Origin: Actinomucor elegans
Taxonomy: Eukaryota > Mucoromycota > Mucoromycetes > Mucorales > Mucoraceae
Reading direction: 5' to 3'
DNA: 64,000 nt
Assembly (NCBI GenBank): GCA_026027325.1
Contig: JAMSLZ010000007.1
Span: 310,001-374,000, forward strand
Shown here piece after piece: positions 11,620-22,626 of the stretch. Below the pieces are notes generated by a model, which was given only the letters and a program-made list of their open reading frames with translations, did not search any database and was not told the DNA's origin. Each line of letters starts with the position of its first letter. Position 1 is the first letter of the stretch. The position numbers were made by a program, and so were the translations under genes.

Positions 11620-12342
11620 TTATTCGGTATCCACGTATTCTGAAGCCATTACACCAAAGTAGGGTACTTCATATCTCTCCAACGATGCTCCATCCAAATA
11701 AGCTCGGTATCTATTTAATATTTAAATAAGAACGTCATATATGTTGCAATATTGAAACTTACACCAAGTAGATCAAAAGAAAAATATTAAAAAAGAACAA
11801 AACCCATGAAAGAAATGTCGATATAAAGACCAGTACAAACTGTGCAAACATTAAAGCCGAGAATGTAAGCGCAGACTATAGAGAATTGTTAACTGTACAT
11901 ACACTCTCTCTTTTCAAATAAGGCATGTTTACCTGCCAGGCATGAAAACGCACATAGTCGTTTTGCCTTTCGAGAATTAACAATAGTAATCCTGTACAGA
12001 TATGAGTCCAACGATTCAATTTATGCAAAAAAAAAAAAATACGTGGTTACCTGTAACTGGACCAAGAACATAAGCTAAAGAAGCCTCCACGTCCACACGA
12101 ATAGGTAAAGAGGTTTCATATTTATTTACACGTATTGTTTGATTGCCTCCATTACTACTACTACCACCTCCAATGCCACTACCCAGTAAGCCTTGTTCAG
12201 CAAACGAGTCGGCATTTTGACCGTCTTGGTATGAACTAAATGACGATGGTTTTGTTTGTTGCGAAGAAGAAGGTTTGGACTTTTTAGGCGCGTTACGAGA
12301 TCTATCTTCGTCTGGTGAAGGTGAGTAAGGTGAAAAGTTCAT
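11620..12342 (-). CDS. UPF0132/DUF4870 membrane protein (184 aa)
   Basis: Four exons on the minus strand: 12051-12342, 11933-11991, 11763-11875, 11620-11710 (555 nt). Residues 1-80 are a Ser/Gln/Gly-rich cytosolic tail. The core reads SLAYVLGPVTGLLLLILERQ then NDYVRFHAWQS, the hallmark of the UPF0132 (DUF4870) family. Two more hydrophobic helices follow (SALTFSALMFAQFVLVFIS and SWVLFFFNIFLLIYLVY). The C-terminus (GASLERYEVPYFG) matches the usual end of this family. The biochemical role of the family is unknown. A homopolymer T run lies in intron 1 just after the donor. Confidence 0.88.
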
Positions 12343-13197
12343 TTGTAGTTAATAGAAAAAAAAAAAAAAAAAAGACAAGTTCTTGGTATTATTTCTTGGT
12401 ATCAACCATAATAAAAAAGGACAAGACGGGGCTTGTGACTGACTGTATTGAATTCATCTCCTCCAAAGTCCGTGTTTTGCATACAATATGCTAATTTATC
12501 TTGTGCTTTACTACATTGTTCTTGAAACAGAACTTAAACGCCCAGAGAAAGCCATAGGTATACATATTTATTGTAGTTGCTCTTGACATAATTTCATATT
12601 TACGCTTGATGGCATTGCAGTCGATATGAAACAGGACTTTAGCATAACTAGCGAAATTTTAGACGGAATTGAAATTATTTCAAGGAAAATCTCATTTTCC
12701 TCAAAAACGTCAATTTATTAACCCACTTTTTTTTTCTATATAATAGCAGCGTTAGAGTATGGGCACAAATAACATATAGTTTTTCACTCTTTAAAATATA
12801 AGCACTAAATTTTTTATCATTTTTTTTTATCTGAAAAGTCCAACTGTAGGCCGAGAAACCAAAAGACCAAAAAATCAGCTTAAAATGCAAAATAGCGATT
12901 ACTGCCTTGTATATAATCACTATTTTATTTGCATCATCCAATGCACAATGTAATTTTATAGTAACCTATTTAGTGTATTCATGCTGAATTAGGTTTTTCT
13001 CTCATGTAAAAACCGCTTTAAAATGACAAATGATGAATTTTTCAATCCAATTTTCCCTTAAGTTCGAACATCTCCATCCAATCAGACTCGAGAACACGCA
13101 TATCTGAGGTTTAATTCAAAAAACGCGTCTATCAAGAAAACGAAACCAAAAAAAAAAAAATTCTCTACTAGTTTACAATCGCTTTCACCTATAAACA
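12343..13197. promoter_or_regulatory. Divergent promoter region, UPF0132 gene / POB3
   Basis: 855 bp between two divergent starts. A CCAATCAG box lies at 13078-13085, about 115 bp upstream of the POB3 ATG, as expected for a Hap2/3/5-type CCAAT site. The rest is AT-rich with only chance frames (for example 12675-12941 minus). Confidence 0.45.
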
Positions 13198-15070
13198 ATG
13201 TCTGATAAAAAGAATATCGATTTTAACTCCATTTATTGTGGACTTCAGCCTGATTTAGGCCGTTTCCGTCTTTCTCAAAACGGTCTTGGCTGGAAAGGCG
13301 GCCGTGATCGTACTATTATTGTAGCTACTGATGATCTCAAGAAAATGAGCTGGTCCAGAGCTGCTCGAGGTTATGAACTGCGAGTTTTACAAAAAGACAA
13401 TACAGTGTTGAAATTCGATGGCTTCAAGCCTGATGTAAGTATGAAAAAAGCTTAAAGAATATAGGGGGACTAAATGAGCTCATATCGCAATAGGATTTGG
13501 ATGAATTAAAAGAAGCTGTCAAGATCTTTTACAAGATCCCTGTAGAAATTAAGGAAGTCAGTGTCAAAGGTTGGAACTGGGGTAAAACCGAGTTTCAAGG
13601 TAATAGCTTGCACTTACATAACATGATTATTATACTGATGTAGCCTATAGGTTCCAATCTCAACTTTAGTGTTGGCAACAGAACCATGTTTGAATTACCT
13701 TTGGCTCAAGCCATTGCTACCAACAAGCCCGGCAAAAACGAAGTATCTATCAACTTTGTAGACCCTGGACAACCAGCACCTGACGGTATCAACCCCAAAG
13801 ATATAGACGAACTGATGGATTGCACATTTTATATTCCTGGTACGGTAGCTAAGGAATCCACCGAGGACACCAACGTAGAAGACGATGCGGATGAAGAAGA
13901 GGAAGTCAATGCTGATATGGTCTTTTACGAAACTGTGAAATCCAAGTTAGAATTGAGCCAAATGACAACCGAAAACATTGTGCAGTTCCAAGAAGCCTTG
14001 TGTCTTACACCTCGTGGTCGTTACAATATCGACATGTATCAAGATTTCTTGCGTCTTCGCGGCAAAACTTACGATTACAAGATCCTTTATTCAAATATCA
14101 TCAAGCTCTTTTTGCTTTTAAAACCTGATGAAGTTCATGTCTTGTTTGTGGTAAGCTCTGCATTTATCTATTATATAGATATATAGTCATGTGTATGCTC
14201 AACCGATGTTGATTAGATTGGGTTGGATCCTCCTCTTAGACAAGGCCAAACAAAATATCCTTTCCTTGTGTTCCAGTTTGTACGTGAAGAAGAGATCGAT
14301 GTCGATTTGAACTTGGAAGATGAAGCATTAGACGAGAAATACGAAAACAAACTTCAAAAGCACTACGATGCACCAACATACGAAGTCGTTAGTAATGTGT
14401 TTAGAGCACTGACAGGTAGAAAAGTCACTGTACCTGGTTCTTATAGAAGTCATCATGGTGCAAATGCACTCAAATGTTCCATGAAGGCCAATGAAGGCTT
14501 TTTGTATCCTTTGGAAAAGAGCTTACTGTTTATACCTAAACCCCCTACGTTTATTCCTTTGAATGAAATTGGTGTAGTGACTTTCTCAAGAGTAGGTCAG
14601 TCAGGTGGCAGCTCGCGTACTTTTGATATGAAGTTCAACATGAAGAGCGGCAATGATATTCAGTTCTCCAGTATCAACAGAGAAGAATATGCAAATATCG
14701 AAGATTACTTGAAGCAAAAGAAGATCAAGATCAAGTCTGAAGCCAACGAAGATGCTCTTATGACTTATACTGACCTTGCAGAATTGGATGATGAAGATGA
14801 AGATGAAGAAGATGAATCATATGATTCTAGAAAGAAGCGCAGAACAGATAATGGCCCTGCGGCAGCTGGTGGAGGAGATGAGGATGATGAGAGCCGTAAG
14901 TTATTTATTTTTGTACAAGAGTTTTTTTTTTTTAAAAAAAAAAAAAATCTAATCATCGTTTTATTATAGCTGATGAGGATTTCGCCCCCGATAGTGATAG
15001 TGATGTACCTGAAGAATACGACTCTGATGCTCAAGGCTCATCAGAAGGTGATGATGATGCATCTGATTAA
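13198..15070 (+). CDS. POB3: FACT complex subunit Pob3/SSRP1 (540 aa)
   Basis: Five exons: 13198-13434, 13494-13599, 13651-14150, 14217-14895, 14970-15070 (1623 nt). The N-terminal dimerisation domain begins with FNSIYCGLQPDLGRFRL and GLGWKGG; the middle domain carries the tandem PH fold with GLDPPLRQGQTKYPFLVFQF and GNDIQFSSINREEY. The C-terminus is a long acidic tail (runs of Asp/Glu from about residue 425), interrupted by a basic RKKRR. Pob3 pairs with Spt16 to handle H2A-H2B during transcription and replication. As in other fungi, the HMG box of animal SSRP1 is absent. Residue order and length match the family well. Intron 4 contains long T and A runs. Confidence 0.97.
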
Positions 15071-15339
15071 ACTTGGTTATCATAGTAATAATAAATCTGT
15101 ACATTTTCATATCATTATGATCAATCTTTAGGAATGGTATGTCTAACTTACTGGCTACTGCCCTGGAATGCATACTTTTGATCTTTGTATGCCATGTTCA
15201 GGACAGCAGTCTACTTTGATTTGAACGAGATCATTAGATATAGTTTATAATTTACTACTAAATGTCTAAATATAGTATATCTACTATACGCTTCAGTTTT
15301 CTGTGGTAGATGATGTAGTTTATTCTGAACATTACTAAC
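15071..15339. other. POB3 3' flank
   Basis: AT-rich sequence with no supported gene, between POB3 and the family A element. Confidence 0.55.
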
Positions 15340-15981
15340 CAGATACAATATTTGACCGAGATGGATCGAGAAATCTAAGGATGAAGATGCATTTACAAGT
15401 GGGAGGTAGAGTGGATAAGACAGTGGATTCTTATGATAGAGTATACAGCATGTAGTAGGTTATCTTTAGTTAAACATGCTCTGAACAACCCTCTTAGGAT
15501 AGACTCTATAATGATAAACTATGCTATCAAATTTATTATTTTAAATACTGGGCTTTTGAAAGAAAAAAAAAAGGGGGGGGAGAGGACTCTAGCTGGATAT
15601 TTCCATCTACCCTTTTCATCTTTTATTTGTTACATTCTATACAACGCAACGTAAAAATCATCAATAAAAGTATAGTATCATCAAACCAAAAGGTATTCAT
15701 CTACGTTAAATGTAATATTGAATATCGATTAGGGATCAGTATGCCAGTACTGATCCACTCGGAATCTCGATGGTAGCTAGCATCAAACTGTGTTAGCCTA
15801 GGCAGGAGAACGCTAACCAACTTTATTTTTTAATGTTTTTCCTTCCACAGGCGGTATTACTTGCCAGAAAGTGTGTATTATTATATTTATCAACGTGTTC
15901 ATTATCAGTTGCATGCAACTCATGAAAACTTGGTCTTGTGATCTTAGATATCTCTACTGATCCCAGTCAAATGTTGCATCA
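15340..15981. mobile_element. Family A non-autonomous element with inverted ends
   Basis: The left end (15340-15380, CAGATACAATATTTGACC...) and the reverse complement of the right end (15941-15981, CTGATGCAACATTTGACT...) match at roughly 31 of 41 positions by eye. The 642 bp interior has no transposase frame; a 73-codon frame at 15433-15654 looks like chance. A G run lies near 15573-15580. Related ends occur at 2960-2998 and, weakly, around 40761-40840. Best read as a MITE-like or solo-repeat relic; no clear target-site duplication was defined. Confidence 0.5.
15733..15756. repeat. Perfect 9-bp hairpin inside family A element
   Basis: GGATCAGTA, six-base loop, TACTGATCC: perfect complementary arms. 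It might be a protein site or simply part of the element. Confidence 0.6.
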
Positions 15982-16984
15982 GAAAATAATCCATGCTCAG
16001 AATGGATTACTGCTACTATTAGAATTTTTCCTAGTGTTGTTAGGCTATATACTATGCTTATCAATAGCTAAGAGGTTGTGAATTAGGTACTTTTCATGTA
16101 TACATTGTTGAAAATATCATATTATACTACATATTTTAAAGTTTAGCAAGTATATAATGACTATTCTCACTCGATAAAATGTAACAGTATTCTGTTTAGT
16201 ACAAGGATGATGCATCTAGAACACGTTTCAGTTGCTTATTTCAAATTACAACAAAAGATGTAGATAATGATTCAAGATTATCTACACATGTCGTCTCCTT
16301 AGTAAGATGCTGAAAGTGCTTATCAATCATTATAGGACATTTTACTAGACACCATCAGTTTAGATGTTATTTCTTTCAATTAATTACTATACTATATTTT
16401 ATAGAGTGTTATTTAGTTGATGATGGGCTCATTCCAGGAATATTGACTAAATGCTTTCTGTGATCATATTAGGTATGGTTATGAGATCAGTAATTATTCT
16501 TGGGATCATGTACATTTGTGATTCGTTTTTTTTCTTCCAAGGCACTGGTGACTTTGTCATTACGAGTTCATGATAAGCTATTTCATCAGCTAATTAGAAT
16601 TTCATTTAACTGAAGCACAAATAGCATATATTTTTGCGATTGGAATTAAATTGTATAAACATATTAGATCTAATAACCTGTAAATCTCTTGATTGATCTT
16701 GATCTAAAGGTTTAATGTGATAGGCATTCCATATTCAGAAGGAACTACTACATTTATTAAAATTTTTATTTAATCGAACACCATCTGGTGTATTACGCTT
16801 CCCAATTTCGACGTGTTAGACAGTCTTTGATCCAAATCACATCTGGCAAGTAGATAGTTCGTCATTTCAGTTTACCCAAACTAGTTAATCTCAGACCTTC
16901 TTATACAATCGTCTCGATGAGGAGTCCTTTTGGTTTATTAAGTTATCAATATCTTTTATTAGTAACACTTGATCTATTGTCTAT
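15982..16984. other. RRP3 3' intergenic region
   Basis: About 1 kb of AT-rich DNA with no supported gene. The stretch at 15992-16022 resembles 49062-49094 (both contain CCAT.CTCA.AATG), hinting at shared repeat sequence beyond the element end. Confidence 0.5.
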
Positions 16985-18516
16985 CTAACGTCTTTTATTG
17001 CTTTTGTTATTGTTTCCGCCCTTGAACTTTCTTTTTCCTGGAACACCACCTCTTTCTTCAGGATCTACATCATCCTCATCCTCATCATTCTTACGTCCAC
17101 CACGTTTTGACTTTTTGCCGTTTTCAGTTTCTCTTAATTCTATTGTCGCCAAACGTTGAGCTTCATCTACACGTTCCTGCAACATCATGACTTCATCCTT
17201 TTCAACAGGGAAAGCGTCTAACTTGTGTCCCAAATCCTTTTCCACACGTTGAATCAATTCAACATCATACTGAGTAACGAATGTAACTGATTTACCAGAT
17301 CTTCCAGCTCTGGCAGTACGACCGACACGATGGATATAATCTTTTGAGGATTGAGGTACATCATAATTAAGCACCACATCCACCATGGGGATATCAATAC
17401 CACGACTTGCAACATCGGTGGCCACCAAAATGTTACGTGTGCCAGCCTTAAACTTATTCAAGGCACCCAATCGCTTAGCCTGAGGTAGCTGACCGTGCAA
17501 AGGCACAGCGGCAAACCCCAAACTTCTCAGCATAATAGCAATCTTTTGTGTATCGTGACAGGTACGTGTGAAGATGATAGTAGAGTTACCAGCCAACTCG
17601 TTGAGCAAGTGCACCATATAGCAATCCTTGTGCTTGAGTGGGAAAAACAAATAGTATTGTAACAATGTCTTGACGGTGGAATATTTAGTAGCGACCTCTA
17701 CTTTAACAGGCTTGTGTAAACTGGCACGTTGCAACTTGGCGACCTTGGTAGTCATAGTGGCAGAGAACAAAAAGGTATTACGTTCACGAGGAATGACTTT
17801 AAGGATTTGATCAATTTTAGGTCCAAAATCCATATCCAACAAACGATCAGCTTCGTCCATGACCAAATATTTGAGGTTTTTAAGACTGAAACCTTTGGTG
17901 TTTTCCAAATGATCTTGAAGACGACCAGGTGTACAGACAATAATGTGAGGACGTTTGGAAAGGGCGATAGCTTGAGACATCATGTCCATACCACCCACAA
18001 TAACAGCAGAACGCACACCAATGACGGTGCCGAGTGATTCGAATGTCTCTGCGATTTGATAAGCCAGTTCTCTATAATAAAATTAATATATATTTTATAA
18101 TAAATTTTTGCAAATGAACGTACCTTGTAGGAGCTAATACACAAGCGAAAAAGGCTTGAGGGTTGTCCCATAGTCTTTGAATAATGGGGATGGCAAAAGC
18201 AGCAGTCTTACCAGAACCAGTCTGGGCAAGACCAATGATGTCACGGCCTTCGATAGCCCAAGGGATAGATTCCTTTTGAATCTCGGTAGGGTGCTTGAAT
18301 TTCATTTTATCACAAGCTTCACATAATTGAGAAGAAACACCCTAATAATATGAATCGACGATTAGTAAGTTTAGATCTAGGCAGATCTACCCAATTTTGC
18401 AAGGGCAAATAAAAGTTACTTACGAGATCAGCAAAGGTTGTATCTTCCAACTTCTTTTTGGAAAGCATTTCCATATCAACGCTTGGTTGAGCTTCTTTTT
18501 CAGCAGCCTTGGACAT
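16985..18516 (-). CDS. RRP3: DEAD-box rRNA-processing helicase Rrp3/DDX47 (465 aa)
   Basis: Three exons on the minus strand: 18424-18516, 18124-18341, 16985-18071 (1398 nt). All DEAD-box motifs are present: Q motif (F46 ... PTEIQ), Walker A QTGSGKT (71-77), CTPGR, DEAD (176-179), SAT (207-209), and [11 protein letters not shown] from about 351. The C-terminus is basic ([17 protein letters not shown]), as in nucleolar helicases. [17 protein letters not shown] before the Q motif fits Rrp3/DDX47, which is needed for 18S rRNA maturation in the small-subunit processome. It is divergent from CMS1, another ribosome-biogenesis gene. Confidence 0.95.
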
Positions 18517-18734
18517 TTGTTAGTTGGTAGTGTTTAGTGAAAGAAACGTCGAAAATCTCGAGTTCAATAGCCGGCATTGATTCCAATCCTAAGCCACAAT
18601 TTAGAAATCTCGAGAAAGAGAAAAAGCAGTCGTACTTTATGCATTTTGGACTGCTAAACGAGTGGAGCCCAACCTGTCGAATTGATGTCTTTTTTTTGCA
18701 TACTCTCTCTCTTTTCTTAATCAGCACTATAACC
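18517..18734. promoter_or_regulatory. Shared bidirectional promoter, RRP3/CMS1
   Basis: Only 218 bp separate the two start codons. Two copies of AATCTCGAG (CTCGAG cores at 18558-18563 and 18609-18614) lie 51 bp apart, and CCAATC lies at 18584-18589. CTCGAG is a palindromic E-box variant, so it can act in either direction. Co-regulation of the pair is inferred. Confidence 0.45.
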
Positions 18735-19636
18735 ATGGTCGACATCAAAGCCAATAAAAAGAAGCCCGTCTCTGCTGATGACTTTGAAGACGATTTCCAA
18801 GACGACGGTGCTTTTATATTCTCGGATAACGAGGCTGCATTTTCAGACAATGAGGAATCTTCCACTGTTGCTGTAAAGCGTAAAGAAGCACCTGAATCAG
18901 AAGAACCAGCTAAAAAGAAAAAGAAGAAGCAACCCAAGAAAAAGAAGGGTCCTACCAACCCTTTTGATACCATTAATATCTGGGAAGAAGATATCAGCAC
19001 ACAGGCAGCGTATTTGGTCGACCGTCAAAAGCTGGCCTTGCCAAACTTATCCACTGTCGAGTTGGAAGAACAGGAATTGCCAGAAGCCTCTTTAGTCAAC
19101 AATGCCAACTTCAAGCAAGAGCATGTATTAGATGCTTTAACAAATTATGTCAAGTTTGGTGTAGCAGGCCATAAAAAGTTGGCCAAGAAACCTACAGTGC
19201 TTGCCAGTCCTGTTGCCTTGATTGTGACACACTCAGCTGTGCGTGCTGTAGACTTAGTACGGTAAGATTGAATTCATAAGCCAATTGACATGTTACTGAT
19301 GTCTTTTTTTTTATTAGTGCCCTGAAGGAATTCGCTGCAACAGCCAAGATCGCCAAGTTGTTTGCTAAACATTTCAAAATCGAGGATCAGATTTGGTTCT
19401 TGGAGCATGAGCAAATCCATATTGGTGTTGGAACACCTAATCGTCTTCAAGCATTAGTGGAGCAAGGTCATTTGAAATTGGATAACTTGGAATTGGTCGT
19501 GATCGATACTGAGAGAAATGCCAAAAAGTTCAATATCTTTGATATCCAAGAAGTAAGAACTGACTTGTTCAACTTTCTCGGTAAAAGCATTTCACCTTTG
19601 ATGAAGGACGGTAAAACCAAGATTGGTTTGTTTTAG
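18735..19636 (+). CDS. CMS1: Cms1/CMSS1-like ribosome biogenesis protein (281 aa)
   Basis: Two exons: 18735-19261 and 19318-19636 (846 nt). The frame is open upstream to 18537, but the first ATG in a good context is 18735 (CCATGG), and upstream sequence overlaps the promoter of the divergent gene. Residues 1-45 are acidic, followed by a lysine-rich nucleolar-type stretch (about 52-78). The body carries the Cms1 fold: LASPVALIVTHSAVRAVDLVR, KLFAKHFKIEDQ, VGTPNRLQALVEQG and LELVVIDTERNAKKFN, which echo a helicase core without Walker A. Cms1/CMSS1 acts in small-subunit assembly. Confidence 0.9.
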
Positions 19637-20083
19637 ATTCTTGTTTAGACCCTTATTTTAGACTCTCTTTTTTTTTTCTATTTAATAATTTTGTACAGTT
19701 AGTTTTCATTTCATTTCGCTCATCCATAATAAAAGAAAGGCCTAGAGTAAATACGGTTTTACTACCAGAAACGTCTATCATTAGAGGGATTGTTCTGCAA
19801 TGGTAATGAAAGTAGCAAATGCTATTCTACTGAACAGTGATGAAATCAATACCTAGACTAGTCGAGACTTGAAGCGAAAAAGTGCGTTTAATGCGCAGAC
19901 CATCCCATTTTTTTTTTGATATATAGAGGGGTTTAAACAAATTACTTTTTTAGCTAGCAACATATACTGCATTGTTTTTGTTTAAAAGATAACATTATTC
20001 ATCAGTCCAGACAGTAGTGTGAAATTATACATGCTTGTTATATATATATATATATATATATATACATTATAGATATTTATTAT
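19637..20083. other. Convergent 3' intergenic region
   Basis: AT-rich spacer between CMS1 and the GRAM-VASt gene, with no supported gene and a TA microsatellite near its right end. Confidence 0.6.
20039..20064. repeat. (TA)n microsatellite
   Basis: An uninterrupted run of about 12-13 TA units, 20 bp past the stop codon of the minus-strand GRAM-VASt gene, so probably in its 3' untranslated region. Confidence 0.85.
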
Positions 20084-22626
20084 TTACAATTGTTCTTGCT
20101 GTTTCAAGTGAATGATACGTTGATCGTATCCTTGAGCCTCATCCTTTAATAGATCAAGCTTTTGATGCATTTGATTCATTTGCTGATGAATCCATTGCAT
20201 ATCATTTGAGCTGCTGTGTGAATTCGCAGTACTACTTTGTTGGTGATATCTGCTCTGCTGTACTAGATCCAGATGGTGTGTGATACGCTGTAAGCGTAGG
20301 GCCAGCACACAGTGCGTCAAGAGCACAATACAAAAGGTAATATAAACCATGTCTATTATACGGCATTTGCGTATACGCAATATCAAAGCTTCTGGCCATG
20401 AAGTTGGTTGTTGTTCTTGAGATATAGCCGCAGGTGTTATTATATGTAATCCTTCCAGAATATGAATGTCTTGCACGAGTTCTCGGATTAGCTCGGGCTT
20501 GTTTAACAGTGAATTCAAGCGACTATACAGTCTCAATTGATCATCAGCAGCATTCTTTTCTATGATAGCTATTCAATAGCATTTAGTTAGGCGCTTTTTC
20601 AACTTGATATTTGTGATCCTTACAGCTAACGAGCCCACTCTTTGAAAAGGCAACTTGGAAAGTGACCAAGACGTGTACTTTGTCTTTGTTTACGCGAGTC
20701 ATACAAGTACGAGATTGAATTGAATAGACAGCACCCATTGGCATATCAGGCATAGACTTTTTACCTATAACGCAACAGTAATACGGGTATTTACGATGAA
20801 TTCTTTTTTCTTGGAATAAGGTCTTGACAGTTTTGGTTCCTTTATTACATACAATATCGTTAGTATAAGCATCTACTTTGTTTCTTGTTTTAATTTACCC
20901 ATAGTAGAGCTTTTGATCTTGCGTTTGCCAGTTATCTCCCGATTGCCGTGTTTCCAAGCACCTACTTGAACATCTATAGTCATAGGTAAGTATCTAGGTA
21001 TGAAACAGATTAGTTTTATTACCTGCAAAGTTTTCATATCGCTCAAGGAAGCCACGTAAAAAGTCACTATTAAATAGCAATTCAAACATGGCTTCTACTG
21101 ATCCTTTGTAGGTTTCGTTCAAGGCAACGTGAAAGTATTGCTCGCCTTGGACAGTACAAGGACAAACACGCGTTTTTTTGATAGGGGTCACATAATGGTC
21201 TGGTTGCTTTATTTCGTGGCTATCTGCCTCGTTATTTTGAGCAAAGGACAAGACGCGTCGTTCTCGTGTAGTGTAAACATCAGAAGTAGCTCGAGGGCGT
21301 TTCTGTTGTTGGATAGGGGCCTTCGAGACCGATGCATCAACATCATTGTGAGCAGTTGAAGGTATTTGTAATTGGGTTACTTTCTCCTTTTGATGATCGT
21401 CGTTAGTAGGAGAGGGGGTATTTAAGATGACAGCAGAGTCCATTGAAGATATGCTTCCACTTTCATCAGTATCGATATTGTAGTTAGTCGATTTGATCTG
21501 AGATGGTATTACAGTAGTTGCTCTTCTGCTCAGGTCCCAGATTTTGACGATTTGGTCATACGTTTGATCACGAGAAAGCAGAGAAGCAAAGATATGCTAT
21601 AGTAGGAGTAAATATGATGAACAATAGAGGTGTAAGTGAAGCTTACTGTAGATGTATTCGTGGCAATCAGAATACCATTGGGTATAATTTTAGCTGTCAT
21701 TCTTTTCTCAACGCGTACAATCTCTGCAAAATGAATGACAAGCTAGTATAGTGTTAGCACTACTAGTATAGTTAATGTAAATTTTTTCTTACATTTGTCA
21801 CCCAACCAAATATATTTGACTTGAAGCAAACATGGTGTTCAGATATAAAAAGATGTCCTTGTAACAGGATTTCTTTTTGAAGTGCACATTTGTAATCTAT
21901 TGAAGAATTAGTGTCAATTCGATTTCTTTTAGATATATTATTACCTTGTATTAGCATATCTCCATCTTGTACACTCTTGAACAAAGCGTGAAACTCATCG
22001 TTTCGCTTTTCATCGGCCAATCGGAAGTCGCAAGCAGTGGCAAAACTCCCGGGCCTTTCAGTGCCAGCAAGTATATCAGCTTCGGCAGCCGCCGCTGCGC
22101 TTAAAGGACAAGGCACTACTGGTTCGGGTTCCGCTAAAGATACTTCTTGTAACAAAGACGATTCTTCTGTTGATACAGAGGTTGAAGCGCTGGATAGCGA
22201 GTCATTACTCTTGGAGTTGGGCTTTTTAATGGTAAAAGGTCTACGTATCGGTAGACTATAATGCTTTGGCCGAGAGGACAATGTTTTATTCATGCGTTTA
22301 CCATTGTCAGAGCTGCTGATAGCGTCGTTTTCATTGTTATTGTCCAATTGTTTCAATTTATCAATCGATGTTAAAGATTCGGAGCGTTTTGGTTTAGAAG
22401 GCGTATCTTCTGTAGATGAAGACGAAGAACGCTTCGAGTCTACACTGTGACGTTTCTCTAGAACGTCTTGTACTAGTGCTTTTGTCGAGTCTTTAGCTTT
22501 GGTCAATATTTTCTGCGTCGAGAATCTCAAAGGTATACTGTTTCTGGAAGAAATTGAATGGGGATTCGAATCGCTTCTTGGTCGATGAAAAAAAGAGTTT
22601 AGCGATGAGGTTGAAGTATTAGACAT
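20084..22626 (-). CDS. GRAM-VASt sterol-transfer protein, Lam/Aster type (743 aa)
   Basis: Seven minus-strand exons: 21945-22626, 21793-21896, 21647-21742, 21023-21596, 20899-20973, 20624-20839, 20084-20568 (2232 nt). Residues 1-205 are Ser-rich and disordered. A GRAM domain spans about 208-300 (FHALFKSVQ ... CALQKEILLQGHLFISEHHVCF, then SNIFGWVTNLVIHFAEIVRV). A VASt (StART-like) domain lies at about 425-590 (YFHVALNETYKGSVEAMFELL ... DMPMGAVYSIQSRTCMTRV). A membrane helix at about 653-673 (MVYITFCIVLLTHCVLAL) anchors it. Yeast Lam and animal GRAMD1/Aster proteins carry sterol between plasma membrane and ER at contact sites. The intron at 20840-20898 contains a perfect TACTAAC branch site. 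The intron at 21897-21944 is 48 nt with no stop. Confidence 0.92.

Noticed and set aside
12675..12941. 88-codon minus frame upstream of POB3
   Set aside because: Lys/Phe/Ile-rich product typical of random AT-rich sequence; lies in a promoter region.
15433..15654. Transposase in the family A element
   Set aside because: The 73-codon frame has no catalytic motif and depends on a low-complexity G/A stretch.
18537..18734. Extended N-terminus for CMS1 from 18537
   Set aside because: Would place coding sequence across the shared promoter; the added residues are hydrophobic and unlike Cms1, and 18735 has a better context.
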